Shown here piece by piece: positions 16,262 through 25,865 of a stretch of 64,000 nt of DNA. The stretch covers positions 7,874,001 through 7,938,000 of the forward strand of contig NZ_CP107905.1 in NCBI RefSeq assembly GCF_036014015.1, given 5' to 3'. A model generated the notes under the pieces. The model did not search any database. It worked only from the letters and a program-made list of their open reading frames with translations, and had not been told where the DNA came from. Positions within the stretch are counted from its first letter, which is position 1; each line of letters opens with the position of its first letter. This DNA comes from Streptomyces sp. NBC_00457. GTDB taxonomy: Bacteria; Actinomycetota; Actinomycetes; Streptomycetales; Streptomycetaceae. Made by a program: the position numbers and the translations under genes.

Positions 16262-18646
16262 TCAGCTCTGCTGCCCCGACGGTTTGCGCAGGGTCGGCCG
16301 TGCGGCCGCCACGCGTGCCGTGAGGCCGGACCACCAGGCCGACGCCGCCCACACCACCCGTACGGCCGACCGCGGAACGAACAGCGTGCGCAGCTTGGTG
16401 CCGCGGCCGACCGTGCTCCGCAGGGTGCCGATCACCCGGCGGACATCGTCCGCGAGGCCCGCCGTCGGGCGCGGGTGCGGGGCGTAGAGCACCTGCTCCA
16501 CCGCGTCCGCCACCCGGTGCACCGAGGCCGCGGCTGTGGGATCGAGCTGACCGAGCCGGACGATACGGGCCGCCGCCTTGCGCGGAGTCTGCGACTCTTC
16601 CGGCGAGATGCCGAAGTCCCAGGCGGTGTCCGTCAGTTCCTGCCAGACCGACAGGGTGTGCAGCGCCGTGCCGGCCTCGCTGCGGCCGTGCGCCCCCAGC
16701 CGTACGGACCGGATGCGCAGCCGCCACAGCATCGGTGCCAACGGGATCGCCACCGCCGCGAGCCCGCCGAGGATCCAGGCCAGGACGACGTACCATCTCG
16801 GGCCGTCGTCGCCACTGGTCAGTGCCGCCGCCTGGGACTCGCTCGGGCAGGCCTGCAGCTTCTTCTGCTCCGGCGTGCAGGACTCGCTCGCCGAGGTCGA
16901 CGTGGACGGCGCGGCGCTCGTGGACTGGGTCGGCTGTGACACGTCCGGAAGCGTGCTGCCGGGGGCGTCCGGCTGCGTGTACTCCGGCGTCGTACCCCGC
17001 GTCGGCGTCGGCTCGAAGCGGGTCCAGCCCACGCCCTCGAAGTACAGCTCGGGCCAGGCGTGCGCGTCCCTCAGCGACACCGACACCGAACCGTCCGCCT
17101 GCTGTGAACCGGGCGCGAAGCCCACCGCCACCCGGGCGGGTATGCCCAGGCTGCGGGCCATCGCCGCCATCGAGAAGGAGAAGTGGACGCAGAAGCCCTG
17201 CTTGTCCTTGAGGAAGCGGGCGATCGCCGCGGAGCCGCTGCCGACCTGGACCTGGGTGTCGTACTGGAAGCCGCCGGTCAGCGAGAAGTACTCCTGCAGC
17301 TTGACCGCCTGCTCGTAGTGGTTGTCCGAACCCTCGGTGACCTCGCGGGCGGTCTCGGACACCACCGCGGGCAGCGACTCGGGCAGCTGGGTGTACTCGC
17401 GCTTCAGAGGCGGTTCGGCCTCCGGGGCCGAGGCCAGCTGTTCCGCCGTCGGCTGCACGTCGAGGCTCGTCACCTCGTACGTCTGGCCGCGGGTGCTCTG
17501 GCCGCGGTCGCCGACCAGGGTCATGCCCACGGGTTCGTACCGCCAGGTGCCGTCGATGTCGACGCCGCTCGGCGGGTACGGCATCGGCAGCCAGTCCTGG
17601 GCGTACCAGTCGGCCGCCGTGATGCGGCTCTGGACCACCGAGCGCCGGACATCGGGATCGAGGCCCGGCGGTGTCGGGAACTCGTCGGGCACGGGGCCGA
17701 TATCGCGCCGGGACGGCTTCCACGTCGTGCCGTCGAAGTCGTCCAGGGACACGATCCGCAGATACAGGTCCGAGGCGTCCTCCGGGACGGTACGCAGGGA
17801 CAGGACCTGGCGGTCCTCGTCCACGTTCAGACTGTCGCGCAGGGAGACCAGCGGGTTGACCGCGGAGATCGTGCCACCGCCTCCGTTGCCGGAGCCCACG
17901 CCCGTCCCGGCGCCGTCCAGCAGGCCGCCGTTCATCGCGGGCAGGGCCAGCGGCACCACCAGGGCGAGGCCGAGCGCGACCACGCCGATACGTCTGCCGG
18001 TGCGGATCGGCGCCACCGCGCCCCCGGACTCCATGCCAGGGCTGCGCGGGGCTCCGCCGAAGACCCGGCCCCACTGGGAGAGCCGGTCACGTCCCTCGGC
18101 GAGGAGCAGCGTCAGGTAGCCCGCGGCGGCGAGCAAGAACCACAGCCAGTCGGCGCCGCCGTCGGACAGCCCCGCGGCGACCGAGTACAGCGCGAGCAGC
18201 GGCAGTCCGGCCGGGGCCGCGGCGCGGAACGTCACCGCGAGGACGTCCACGGCCAGCCCGATGATCAGGACGCCGCCGACCAGCATCAGCCGGATGCCGG
18301 GGTTCAGCGGTGCCGGGATCGAGTAGCGGTTGATGTCGTCCGCGCCCTGCTGCAGCAGCACGCCGAACTGCTGGAAGGCGTCCGGCCCGGGGATCAGGCC
18401 GACGAGGGCCTGCTCCCGGACGAAGGCGAGGGTCAGCAGCATCAGCGTGACCAGCACCTGCACGGCCACGGTCAGCGGCCGGGCCAGTGGCACTCGCCGG
18501 GTCGCCGCGCCCACCCCTGTCTGGATCGCCAGCAGGAAGGCCGCCTGCAGCAGCCAGGTCGCCGGGTCGACCAGCGGCAGCAGGGCGCACGCCGACATCA
18601 GCGTGGCCGCCCAGGCGCACAGCGCCAGTCGTGCCCGTCCGCTCAT
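16262..18646 (-). CDS. TgpA-type membrane transglutaminase-like protein
   Basis: A 794-residue membrane protein. About six to seven hydrophobic segments fill residues 1-235 (for example ALCAWAATLMSACALLPLV). A large outer domain contains the papain-like transglutaminase core: catalytic Cys in KQGFCVHFSFSMAAMARSLGIPARVAVGF, and His in DAHAWPELYFEGVGWTRFEPTP. A Ser/Thr-rich linker is followed by another membrane segment (VVLAWILGGLAAVAIPLAPMLW) and a DUF4129-like cytoplasmic tail. The family always travels with MoxR ATPase and DUF58 genes, as here, and may modify or process envelope proteins. The ATG at 18646 overlaps the DUF58 stop as ATGA. Confidence 0.93.
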   Translation of the reverse strand: MSGRARLALCAWAATLMSACALLPLVDPATWLLQAAFLLAIQTGVGAATRRVPLARPLTVAVQVLVTLMLLTLAFVREQALVGLIPGPDAFQQFGVLLQQGADDINRYSIPAPLNPGIRLMLVGGVLIIGLAVDVLAVTFRAAAPAGLPLLALYSVAAGLSDGGADWLWFLLAAAGYLTLLLAEGRDRLSQWGRVFGGAPRSPGMESGGAVAPIRTGRRIGVVALGLALVVPLALPAMNGGLLDGAGTGVGSGNGGGGTISAVNPLVSLRDSLNVDEDRQVLSLRTVPEDASDLYLRIVSLDDFDGTTWKPSRRDIGPVPDEFPTPPGLDPDVRRSVVQSRITAADWYAQDWLPMPYPPSGVDIDGTWRYEPVGMTLVGDRGQSTRGQTYEVTSLDVQPTAEQLASAPEAEPPLKREYTQLPESLPAVVSETAREVTEGSDNHYEQAVKLQEYFSLTGGFQYDTQVQVGSGSAAIARFLKDKQGFCVHFSFSMAAMARSLGIPARVAVGFAPGSQQADGSVSVSLRDAHAWPELYFEGVGWTRFEPTPTRGTTPEYTQPDAPGSTLPDVSQPTQSTSAAPSTSTSASESCTPEQKKLQACPSESQAAALTSGDDGPRWYVVLAWILGGLAAVAIPLAPMLWRLRIRSVRLGAHGRSEAGTALHTLSVWQELTDTAWDFGISPEESQTPRKAAARIVRLGQLDPTAAASVHRVADAVEQVLYAPHPRPTAGLADDVRRVIGTLRSTVGRGTKLRTLFVPRSAVRVVWAASAWWSGLTARVAAARPTLRKPSGQQS

Positions 18647-20007
18647 GACCGTCCCTCCCCGCCGGCGGCGGCCAGACCGGTGCGCTCGCGGTCCGCCCGA
18701 CGCCACAGCTCGTTCAGCGAAGCGCCCCGCGGCACGCTCACCGCTGTCCAGCCGGCCTCACGCAGCATCCGCAGCCGCTCCTCGCTACCGTCCAACGGCC
18801 CGGGGACATCGGTCGGTTCCCGCACCCACGTGTCACTGTCCAGCACGAAGGCGACCGCGCCTCCGCTGCGCTGGCGCATCTTCGCGGCGACCGCGGCCTG
18901 CTCCTCGTCGAGATCGCCGAGGAAGGCCACCAGCAGCCCTTCGTTGCCGCCGCGCAGCACGTCGTATGCGCGCGACAGACCCGCGCCGTCGGAGTGGTCG
19001 ACCACCGCGAGGGTGTCCATCATCAGCCCGGCCGCGTCCGCCGACTCCTGGCTCGCGCCCGCGAACCCCTCGGCGCCCTCACCGGGCACCGAGGTGCCGG
19101 TGTCCGTCAACAGCCGCGCCGAGAAGCCCCGTTCGAGCATGTGCACCAGCACGGACGCGGCACCGGACACCGCCCACTCGAAGGCCGAGTCGGGGCCCGC
19201 GCCCTGATAGGCGAGGCCCCGGGTGTCGAGCAGCACCGTGCACCGGGAGCGCTGCGGCTGCTCCTCGCGGCGCACCATCAACTCGCCGTAGCGCGCGGTC
19301 AGTCGCCAGTGCACCCGGCGCAGATCGTCGCCGTAGCGATAGCCGCGCGGTATCACGTCGTCCTCGCCGGCCAGCGCCAGCGAGCGCTGCCGCCCGTCGC
19401 CGTACCCCTTCGCCTCACCGGTGAGCCGCACCGGCGGCAGCGGTTCCACGCGCGGGATGACGGTCAGGGTGTCGTACGTCGAGAAGGACCGGGTCAGTTC
19501 GCACATGCCGAACGGGTCGGTCAGGCGCAGTTGCAGGGGCCCGAGCGGGTAGCGGCCACGCAGGTCGGAGCGGACGCGGTAGGACACTTCGCGCCGGCCG
19601 CCCGCCTCCACCCGGTCCAGGACGAACCGGGGGCGCGGGCCGAGGACGTACGGCACCCGGTCCTGGAGCATCAGCAGGCCAGTGGGCAGCCGCGAGACGT
19701 TGTCCATCCGCAGATGGACCCGGGCCTCGCTGCCGGCGGGCACGCGCGCGGGGGAGAGCCGGCGGCTGCCGGCGACCCGGTAGCGGGTGCGGTAGAGCAC
19801 GGTCGCGCAGACCAGGGGCAGCGCGGCCAGCAGCAGGCCGACCCGCAGCAGATCGCTCTGCCCGAGGACGTACGCGCAGATCGCCGCCGCCACTCCGGCG
19901 GCCAGGAAGGAGCGTCCCCGCGTGCTCAGCCCCGCCAGCGCCGTGCGCACACCGCCCTGCTCGCCCCGGTCGTCCTCCGTCGCGTGCGGAGTGCCACCGG
20001 TGGTCAT
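18643..20007 (-). CDS. DUF58 / von Willebrand-like protein of the MoxR operon
   Basis: A 454-residue protein with two N-terminal hydrophobic segments (SFLAAGVAAAICAYVLGQSDLL and VGLLLAALPLVCATVLY, about residues 33-72), then an outer beta domain and the DUF58 motif RRVHWRLTARYGELMVRREEQPQRSRCTVLLDTR. DUF58 proteins resemble von Willebrand A domains and are presumed substrates or adaptors of MoxR ATPases. Two start codons are adjacent (GTG 20010, ATG 20007), both overlapping the moxR stop; I chose the ATG. Translational coupling with both neighbours is expected. Confidence 0.92.
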   Translation of the reverse strand: MTTGGTPHATEDDRGEQGGVRTALAGLSTRGRSFLAAGVAAAICAYVLGQSDLLRVGLLLAALPLVCATVLYRTRYRVAGSRRLSPARVPAGSEARVHLRMDNVSRLPTGLLMLQDRVPYVLGPRPRFVLDRVEAGGRREVSYRVRSDLRGRYPLGPLQLRLTDPFGMCELTRSFSTYDTLTVIPRVEPLPPVRLTGEAKGYGDGRQRSLALAGEDDVIPRGYRYGDDLRRVHWRLTARYGELMVRREEQPQRSRCTVLLDTRGLAYQGAGPDSAFEWAVSGAASVLVHMLERGFSARLLTDTGTSVPGEGAEGFAGASQESADAAGLMMDTLAVVDHSDGAGLSRAYDVLRGGNEGLLVAFLGDLDEEQAAVAAKMRQRSGGAVAFVLDSDTWVREPTDVPGPLDGSEERLRMLREAGWTAVSVPRGASLNELWRRADRERTGLAAAGGEGRS

Positions 20008-21041
20008 CACAGCCTCCGCGGCGGCTGCTGGCCGTACGCGGTCGCGCCGTGGGCCAGGCCGATGCCGGGCTGCTGGGGCGCCGCGGGAACCGGGGTGCGC
20101 TGCAGGATCTCCTGCACGACCTGCTCCGCCGTACGGCGGTTCAGCTGGGCCTGGGCGGTGGGGAGCAGCCGGTGGGCCAGGACGGCCACCGCGAGCGCCT
20201 GGATGTCGTCCGGCAGCGCGTACTCCCGGCCGCTGAGGGCGGCCGACGCCTTCGCCGCGCGCAGCAGGTGCAGCGTCGCGCGCGGGGAGGCGCCGAGTCT
20301 GAGGTCGGGGTGGTTGCGCGTGGCGGCGACCAGCTCGACGGCGTACCGCCGGACCGTTTCGGCTACGTGCACCTCGCGCACGGCCTCGACCAGCTTCACG
20401 ATCTCGTGCGCATGGGCCACCGGCTGGAGGTCGTCCAGGGGGTTCACCCCGCCGTGCACGTCCAGCATCTGCAGCTCGGCGTCCGCGCTCGGGTAGCCGA
20501 TGGAGACACGGGCCATGAAGCGGTCCCGTTGGGCCTCCGGCAGCGGGTAGGTGCCCTCCATCTCGACCGGGTTCTGCGTGGCCACCACCATGAAGGGGCT
20601 CGGCAGCTCGTAGGTCTGCCCGTCGATGGTTACCTGGCGCTCCTCCATGGACTCCAGCAGCGCGGACTGCGTCTTCGGCGAGGCGCGGTTGATCTCGTCG
20701 CCGATCACGATCTGCGCGAAGATCGCGCCGGGCTTGAACTCGAAGTCACGGCGCTGCTGATCCCAGATGGACACACCTGTGATGTCCGAGGGCAGCAGGT
20801 CGGGCGTGAACTGAATACGCCGCACCGAACAGTCGATGGACCGCGCCAACGCCTTGGCCAGCATTGTCTTGCCCACACCTGGAACATCTTCGATCAGAAG
20901 ATGCCCCTCGGCGAGCAGCACGGTCAGCGAAAGCCGTACGACCTCGGGCTTGCCCTCGATCACTCCTTCCACCGAACTGCGGACACGCTCCACAGTGGCG
21001 GTCAGATCAGTGAGGCTCGCTCGATCGTCATAGGTCGTCAC
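20007..21041 (-). CDS. MoxR-family AAA+ ATPase
   Basis: A 344-residue chaperone-like ATPase. Walker A is EDVPGVGKTMLAKALA (about residues 48-63), Walker B is IVIGDEINRASPKTQSALLESMEERQVTIDG, and sensor 1 is FMVVATQNPVEMEGTYPLPEAQRDRF. The C-terminal lid domain follows. It presumably remodels the DUF58 and transglutaminase-like partners encoded downstream. The GTG at 21041 follows GAGGAGGGCCGG, an excellent ribosome binding site; upstream in-frame codons lack one. First gene of the three-gene overlapping operon, about 1.2 kb before rsmH on the other strand. Confidence 0.95.
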   Translation of the reverse strand: MTTYDDRASLTDLTATVERVRSSVEGVIEGKPEVVRLSLTVLLAEGHLLIEDVPGVGKTMLAKALARSIDCSVRRIQFTPDLLPSDITGVSIWDQQRRDFEFKPGAIFAQIVIGDEINRASPKTQSALLESMEERQVTIDGQTYELPSPFMVVATQNPVEMEGTYPLPEAQRDRFMARVSIGYPSADAELQMLDVHGGVNPLDDLQPVAHAHEIVKLVEAVREVHVAETVRRYAVELVAATRNHPDLRLGASPRATLHLLRAAKASAALSGREYALPDDIQALAVAVLAHRLLPTAQAQLNRRTAEQVVQEILQRTPVPAAPQQPGIGLAHGATAYGQQPPRRL

Positions 21042-21298
21042 CCGGCCCTCCTCGGCCCGTTCTGTCCGGGCCGTCGCGCTGTGCTGCGGACCGGCCCACC
21101 CCTGGAACACGGACACCACGCGTGAATAGTTCCGCGTGACGCCACACCCGCATTCTTGCTGCCGTTACCGTTTCGTGTCACTCGACTGTGGACAACTGGC
21201 CGCGATTTGCCGGTCCTATGACCATTTGGGCACCGCAGAACTTGAAATCAACAGCGAAACGACAGCTTTGGCGGCGGTTGAGCGGGCGCCGCGGCCGG

Positions 21299-21850
21299 TT
21301 ACGCGGGGTCGATCTCACGCAGCCGGCCCGTCTTCACGTCGAATACGAAGCCCCGGATGTCGTCGGTGTGCAGCAGGAACGGCGAGGTGCGCACGCGCTG
21401 CATCGACTGCCGTACGTCCTGGTCGACGTCCCGGAAGGCCTCCACCGCCCAGGCGGGCCGCTGGCCGACCTCCATCTCCAGGTCGTGCCGGAACTCCTCG
21501 GTGAGGGTCTCCAGGCCGCAGCCGGTGTGGTGGATGAGAACGACGCTGCGCGTGCCGAGCGCGCGCTGGCTGATGGTCAGGGAGCGGATCACGTCGTCGG
21601 TGACCACGCCGCCCGCGTTGCGGATGGTGTGGCAGTCGCCCAGGTCGAGGCCGAGCGCGTCGTGCAGGTCGAGGCGGGCGTCCATACAGGCCACCACGGC
21701 GACTCGCAGCACGGGACGGGCGTCCATACCCGGGTCGGTGAACGCGGCGGCGTACCGCGCGTTGGCCTCTACGAGGCGATCGGTGACGGTGCCACTCGAT
21801 ATGGCGCCTTCGGGTCCAGCGGGAACTGATGCGGAGGTCGTCATACCCAT
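21299..21850 (-). CDS. Beta-class carbonic anhydrase
   Basis: A 183-residue enzyme that hydrates CO2 to bicarbonate. The zinc ligands and catalytic dyad are present: Cys-x-Asp-x-Arg in VACMDARLDL and His-x-x-Cys in LIHHTGCGLETL. TIRNAGGVVTDDVIRSL is also typical of the family. The short length fits the compact actinobacterial type. Start codons at 21850 and 21844 are both possible; a TACCGT box lies seven bases before 21844, which would make the mRNA leaderless. It is divergent from rsmH across 415 bases. Confidence 0.92.
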   Translation of the reverse strand: MGMTTSASVPAGPEGAISSGTVTDRLVEANARYAAAFTDPGMDARPVLRVAVVACMDARLDLHDALGLDLGDCHTIRNAGGVVTDDVIRSLTISQRALGTRSVVLIHHTGCGLETLTEEFRHDLEMEVGQRPAWAVEAFRDVDQDVRQSMQRVRTSPFLLHTDDIRGFVFDVKTGRLREIDPA

Positions 21851-22265
21851 GACGGTACTGGTCACGTCCGTTCCGGGCCCGCTGTGAGAGAGGACAAAGA
21901 ACATCAATGAACCTTGTTGTGAGGTAACCCACAAGCGTGACCGGAGATCGCCCGGACGAGTGGTTTTCCGCGCCCGGCCGCTTCCTGCGCGCCCCGAGCC
22001 GCGACGCGCAGGCCGGTTGATTGACCGCGAGACAGCGTGGACTAAAGTGACGCGAAGCGGGAGGCGAGGCTCTCCCTGCTGGACTGAATTCCCCGGAGAC
22101 CCCGGTGATGTTCCGGAGATCTCCTCGCGTGCGCGGCGCGTACGTACGGCTCGGCCTCCTCCCGCTCCCGGTCGGCTGACGCTTCCGGCGCCGGCAGGCC
22201 TTCCCCTTCTCGAGCGGGCGGGGACCCGGCGGTGCGTACGGGCCCGCCGGATCTGAGAGGGCCCC
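21851..22265. other. 415-base divergent region before the dcw cluster, no mraZ
   Basis: In many bacteria mraZ occupies this place before rsmH. No reading frame here has MraZ features (the only long one is Arg/Pro-rich and lacks the DXXXR motifs), so the gene is absent. The region carries the probable rsmH promoter at 22021-22048. Confidence 0.6.
22021..22048 (+). promoter_or_regulatory. Probable promoter of the dcw cluster
   Basis: TTGACC (22021-22026) and TAAAGT (22043-22048) are 16 bases apart, about 215 bases before rsmH. This is the best housekeeping-type match in the divergent region. Confidence 0.5.
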
Positions 22266-23222
22266 TTGAGCCAGAGTCGACACGTCCCGGTGATGCTCCA
22301 GCGGTGCCTGGACCTGTTGGCCCCCGCCCTCCAGGCCCCCGGAGCGGTGGTCGTCGACTGCACGCTCGGCCTCGGCGGCCACAGCGAAGCCCTGCTCAGG
22401 CAGTTCCCCGAGGCGCGGCTCGTCGCCCTCGACCGGGACAAGGAGGCCCTGCGCCTGTCCGGCGAGCGGCTCGCCCCCTTCGGCGAGCGGGCCACCCTGG
22501 TGCACGCCGTGTACGACGAGCTGCCGGACGTACTGGAACGGCTCGGCATCGCGCGCGTGCAGGGCGTCCTCTTCGACCTCGGCGTCTCCTCCATGCAGCT
22601 CGACGAGGCCGACCGCGGCTTCGCCTACGCCCAGGACGCGCCGCTGGACATGCGCATGGACCAGACGACCGGCATCAGCGCCGCCGAGGTCCTCAACACC
22701 TACCCGGCGGGTGACCTCGTCCGGATCCTGCGGATGTACGGCGAGGAGAAGCAGGCCAAGCGGATCGTCTCCGCGATCGTGCGGGAGCGCGAGAAGGAGC
22801 CGTTCAGCAACAGCGCCCGGCTCGTGGAGCTGATCCGGGACGCGCTGCCGCAGGCCGCCAAGCGCACCGGCGGCAACCCGGCCAAGCGCACCTTCCAGGC
22901 CCTGCGTATCGAGGTCAACGGGGAACTCTCCGTCCTGGAGCGGGCGATCCCGGCCGCCGTGAAGGTGCTCGACGTGGGCGGACGGATCGCCGTGCTGTCG
23001 TACCACTCGCTGGAGGACCGGCTGGTCAAGCAGGTGTTCGCGGCCGGCGCCGCCACCACCGCGCCCCCCGGACTGCCGGTCGTCCCCGAGCGCTACCAGC
23101 CGCGGCTCAAGCTGCTCACCCGCGGTGCCGAACTTCCCACCGAGGACGAGATCGCCGAGAACCGGCGAGCGGCACCGGCGCGACTGCGCGGAGCCCAGCG
23201 CGTCAGGGAAGACGTTGAGTAG
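22266..23222 (+). CDS. rsmH: 16S rRNA (cytosine1402-N4)-methyltransferase RsmH (MraW)
   Basis: A 318-residue SAM-dependent methyltransferase that modifies C1402 of 16S rRNA in the small subunit. Motifs: [19 protein letters not shown] (SAM binding, about residues 27-45), [52 protein letters not shown] and [14 protein letters not shown]. The start is TTG at 22266, preceded by GAGAGG; no better codon fits the conserved start [15 protein letters not shown]. First gene of the dcw cluster. Confidence 0.95.
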   Translation: MSQSRHVPVMLQRCLDLLAPALQAPGAVVVDCTLGLGGHSEALLRQFPEARLVALDRDKEALRLSGERLAPFGERATLVHAVYDELPDVLERLGIARVQGVLFDLGVSSMQLDEADRGFAYAQDAPLDMRMDQTTGISAAEVLNTYPAGDLVRILRMYGEEKQAKRIVSAIVREREKEPFSNSARLVELIRDALPQAAKRTGGNPAKRTFQALRIEVNGELSVLERAIPAAVKVLDVGGRIAVLSYHSLEDRLVKQVFAAGAATTAPPGLPVVPERYQPRLKLLTRGAELPTEDEIAENRRAAPARLRGAQRVREDVE

Positions 23223-23244
23223 GGGCGTGAGGGGCATGACGGGC

Positions 23245-23302
23245 GTGAGTGGGTTGGAAAACCGGACTCGCAGGTGGGTGAGTCGGTTGGGGAACCGGAC
23301 TC
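23245..23302 (+). repeat. Two 25-bp direct repeats between rsmH and ftsL
   Basis: GTGAGTGGGTTGGAAAACCG... at 23245-23269 recurs at 23278-23302 with three mismatches, at a period of 33 bases (11 codons). The second copy is in frame with ftsL and contains a possible alternative GTG start at 23274. Confidence 0.7.
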
Positions 23303-23315
23303 AGGGGAGGGGCGA

Positions 23316-23861
23316 GTGAATAGGAAACCCCAACTGAGGGGGCGTGCGGCCCGTCTCGCACGCCTCATCCCAGGAGCCGGAGGCCGCAACCAGGCCGCCC
23401 GCACCCCCTTCGTCCTCCTGGTCGTCCTCCTCCTCGGCGGCGGTCTCATCGGACTCCTGGTGCTGAACTCGGCGCTCAGCGAAGGGGCGTTCAGACTCGA
23501 CGACCTGCAGAAGGAGACCCAGAGCCTCACCGACGAGGAACAGGCCCTGCAGCGGGACATCGACGCCTATTCGGCCCCCGACGCCCTCCAGCGCCGGGCC
23601 CGCGAGCTCGGCATGATCCCCGGCGGCGACCCCGCCTTCCTCGACCCCGACGGCACCGTGAAGGGCGTCCCCTCACCCGCCGAGGGCGTCGTGAGCGACG
23701 CGTACGCCCCCCTCGTCCTCGCCCCCGAGGCACTGCCGGCCGACCCGGCGGCAGGCCCGGCCACGATCCCGACCCCCGCCCCCCTGGACGCCGCGGCGCT
23801 CCCGACGCCCGCCGCGCCCGCAGCACCGGCCCCCACCCCGACCACGAATTTCGGCAGGTGA
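23316..23861 (+). CDS. ftsL: Cell division protein FtsL
   Basis: A 181-residue single-pass division protein. The N-terminus is basic and cytoplasmic, residues about 31-52 are the membrane segment (PFVLLVVLLLGGGLIGLLVL), and residues about 58-85 form a heptad-type coiled coil (LDDLQKETQSLTDEEQALQRDIDAY) that pairs with DivIC/FtsB. The last 70 residues are Pro/Ala-rich. Position between rsmH and ftsI supports the call. The GTG at 23316 follows GGGGAGGGGCGA; a GTG at 23274 would add 14 residues encoded by the direct repeat. Confidence 0.9.
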   Translation: MNRKPQLRGRAARLARLIPGAGGRNQAARTPFVLLVVLLLGGGLIGLLVLNSALSEGAFRLDDLQKETQSLTDEEQALQRDIDAYSAPDALQRRARELGMIPGGDPAFLDPDGTVKGVPSPAEGVVSDAYAPLVLAPEALPADPAAGPATIPTPAPLDAAALPTPAAPAAPAPTPTTNFGR

Positions 23862-25831
23862 CGGAAGTGTCCGACAGGGAACCGCCGCGCCGCCGCGTGC
23901 CCGGCCCGGCCCGGCCCGACCGCCCCCGCGGCAGCGGCCAGCGGCGCCCCGGCCCCGGCGCCCGCCCGGCCCGCCGCCCGAACCCGGCCGCCGCCCGCTC
24001 CAACCGTCCCGGCGTCATCCGGCTGGGCAGCCCCCGCCCCCGGCTGCGCATGGTCAGCCTCGCGCTGACCCTCGTACTGCTCGCGTTCGTCGTACGACTG
24101 CTCCAGGTCCAGGCCGTCGACGCCGACACCCTGGCCGCCAAGGCCGGGCAGAACCGGTACGTCGGCCGCACCCTGTCCGCCGAACGCGGCGAGATCACCG
24201 ACCGCAACGGCGTCGCGCTCGCCACCAGCGAGGACGCGTACGACATCACGGCCGACCCCACGCTGTTCAGCCGTGAGCAACTGAAGATCGACGACGGGCC
24301 CGAGCAGGCCGCCGCGCTCCTCGCGCCGATCCTCGGCGTGGACCAGGACGGCCTGGTCAAGAAGCTCAGGCCGGAGAACAAGGAGCTCCGCTACGCACTG
24401 CTGGCGCGGCGGCAGACACCGCAGGTCTGGCAGCAGATCAAGGACCTCAAGAGCACGCTGGCCACCAAGGCCGAGTCCGACAAGAGCACGGTCAACGTCC
24501 TCGCGGGCGTGCTCGCGGAACCCACCAGCAAGCGGGTCTACCCGAACAGCGAGCTGGCCGCCGGGATACTGGGCTGGGTCAACGCCGACGGCAAGGGCGG
24601 CGGCGGTGTCGAACGGCAGCTGAACTCGGAGCTGGCCGGCAAGGACGGCAAGATCCGCTACGCCCAGTCCGGTGGCCGCCAGGTGCCCACAGTCGCCTCG
24701 ACCGAGACGCCCGCCGTGCCCGGCAGCGACGTCGAGCTGACCATCGACCGCGACATCCAGTGGGCCGCACAGAACGCGATCACCGAGCAGGTGCGTGAGT
24801 CCGAGGCGGACCGCGGCTACGTGATAGTGCAGGACACCAAGACCGGCGAGATCCTCGCCATGGCCAACTCGCCCGGCTTCGACCCCAACGACCTCTCCCA
24901 GGCCGACGCGGAGTCCCTGCACAACTGGGCCCTGGAGGACGCGTACGAGCCGGGCTCCACCGCCAAGGTCATGTCGATGGCCGCCGTCCTCGAGGAGAAT
25001 GTCGCCACCCCGCTGACGCATGTCGTCGTGCCCAACCGGCTGCACCGCGGTGACCGGCTGTTCAAGGACGACATCGACCACGAGACCTGGTACCTGACGC
25101 TGAACGGCGTGCTCGCCAAGTCCAGCAACATCGGCACCATCCTGGCGACCGGCCAGCTCGGCAAGACCCAGGCCGAGTCCAACCGGATCCTGTACTCCTA
25201 TCTGCGCAAGTTCGGCCTCGGCAGCTACAGCGGGCTCGGCATCCCCGGCGAGACCAAGGGCATCCTCGCGCCGCCCGGCCAGTGGTCGACCTCGCAGCAG
25301 TACACGATTCCTTTCGGCCAGGGCGTGTCCCTCAACGCGATGCAGGCGGCATCCGTCTACTCGACGATCGCCAACGGCGGCGTACGCGTGGAACCCTCGC
25401 TCGTCCGCGGCACCACGGGCGCCGACGGCCGCTTCACTCCCGCCGCGAAACCCGAGAAGACCAGGGTCGTCAGCGAGAAGACGGCCAAGACCCTCGCCCA
25501 GATGCTGGAGTCCGTCGTGGACGACCGGGACGGCACCGGCACCAAGGCGCGGATTCCCGGCTACCGCGTCGCGGGCAAGACGGGCACCGCCAACCGCGTG
25601 GATCCGGCCACCGGCAAGTACCACGGCTACACCTCGTCGTTCGCCGGATTCGCGCCGGCCGACAAGCCCCGTATCACCGTCTACTGCGCCATCCAGAACG
25701 CCACCGCGGGAAGCTACTTCGGCGGCCAGATCTGCGGACCCGTCTACAAGAAGGTCATGGAGTTCGCGCTGAAGACCCTTCAGGTCCCGCCGACCGGGGC
25801 CAAGCCCGCCAATCTGCCGGTCGAATACTGA
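23858..25831 (+). CDS. ftsI: Septal peptidoglycan transpeptidase FtsI (PBP3)
   Basis: A 657-residue class B penicillin-binding protein that crosslinks septal peptidoglycan. After a long basic N-terminus (Arg/Pro-rich, about 65 residues) comes one membrane segment (VSLALTLVLLAFVVRLL), the dimerisation domain with RGEITDRNGVALA, and the transpeptidase domain: active serine in YEPGSTAKVMSMAA, second motif AKSSNIGT, and KTG in VAGKTGTANR. The start GTG at 23858 overlaps the ftsL stop (GTGA); GTG 23867 is an alternative. Confidence 0.95.
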   Translation: MTEVSDREPPRRRVPGPARPDRPRGSGQRRPGPGARPARRPNPAAARSNRPGVIRLGSPRPRLRMVSLALTLVLLAFVVRLLQVQAVDADTLAAKAGQNRYVGRTLSAERGEITDRNGVALATSEDAYDITADPTLFSREQLKIDDGPEQAAALLAPILGVDQDGLVKKLRPENKELRYALLARRQTPQVWQQIKDLKSTLATKAESDKSTVNVLAGVLAEPTSKRVYPNSELAAGILGWVNADGKGGGGVERQLNSELAGKDGKIRYAQSGGRQVPTVASTETPAVPGSDVELTIDRDIQWAAQNAITEQVRESEADRGYVIVQDTKTGEILAMANSPGFDPNDLSQADAESLHNWALEDAYEPGSTAKVMSMAAVLEENVATPLTHVVVPNRLHRGDRLFKDDIDHETWYLTLNGVLAKSSNIGTILATGQLGKTQAESNRILYSYLRKFGLGSYSGLGIPGETKGILAPPGQWSTSQQYTIPFGQGVSLNAMQAASVYSTIANGGVRVEPSLVRGTTGADGRFTPAAKPEKTRVVSEKTAKTLAQMLESVVDDRDGTGTKARIPGYRVAGKTGTANRVDPATGKYHGYTSSFAGFAPADKPRITVYCAIQNATAGSYFGGQICGPVYKKVMEFALKTLQVPPTGAKPANLPVEY

Positions 25832-25865
25832 CCCTGATCAGCACCGAGCCACCAGGAACCCCCTC

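Noticed and set aside
21851..21880. Possible ECF-sigma-type promoter (GGAAC and GTC) before the carbonic anhydrase gene
   Set aside because: The spacing is 16 bases and the -10 part is poor; a leaderless TACCGT box explains the start equally well.
21960..22256. 98-residue frame at the usual mraZ position
   Set aside because: Arg/Pro-rich, without the repeated MraZ DXXXR pattern, and codon bias is not that of a gene.
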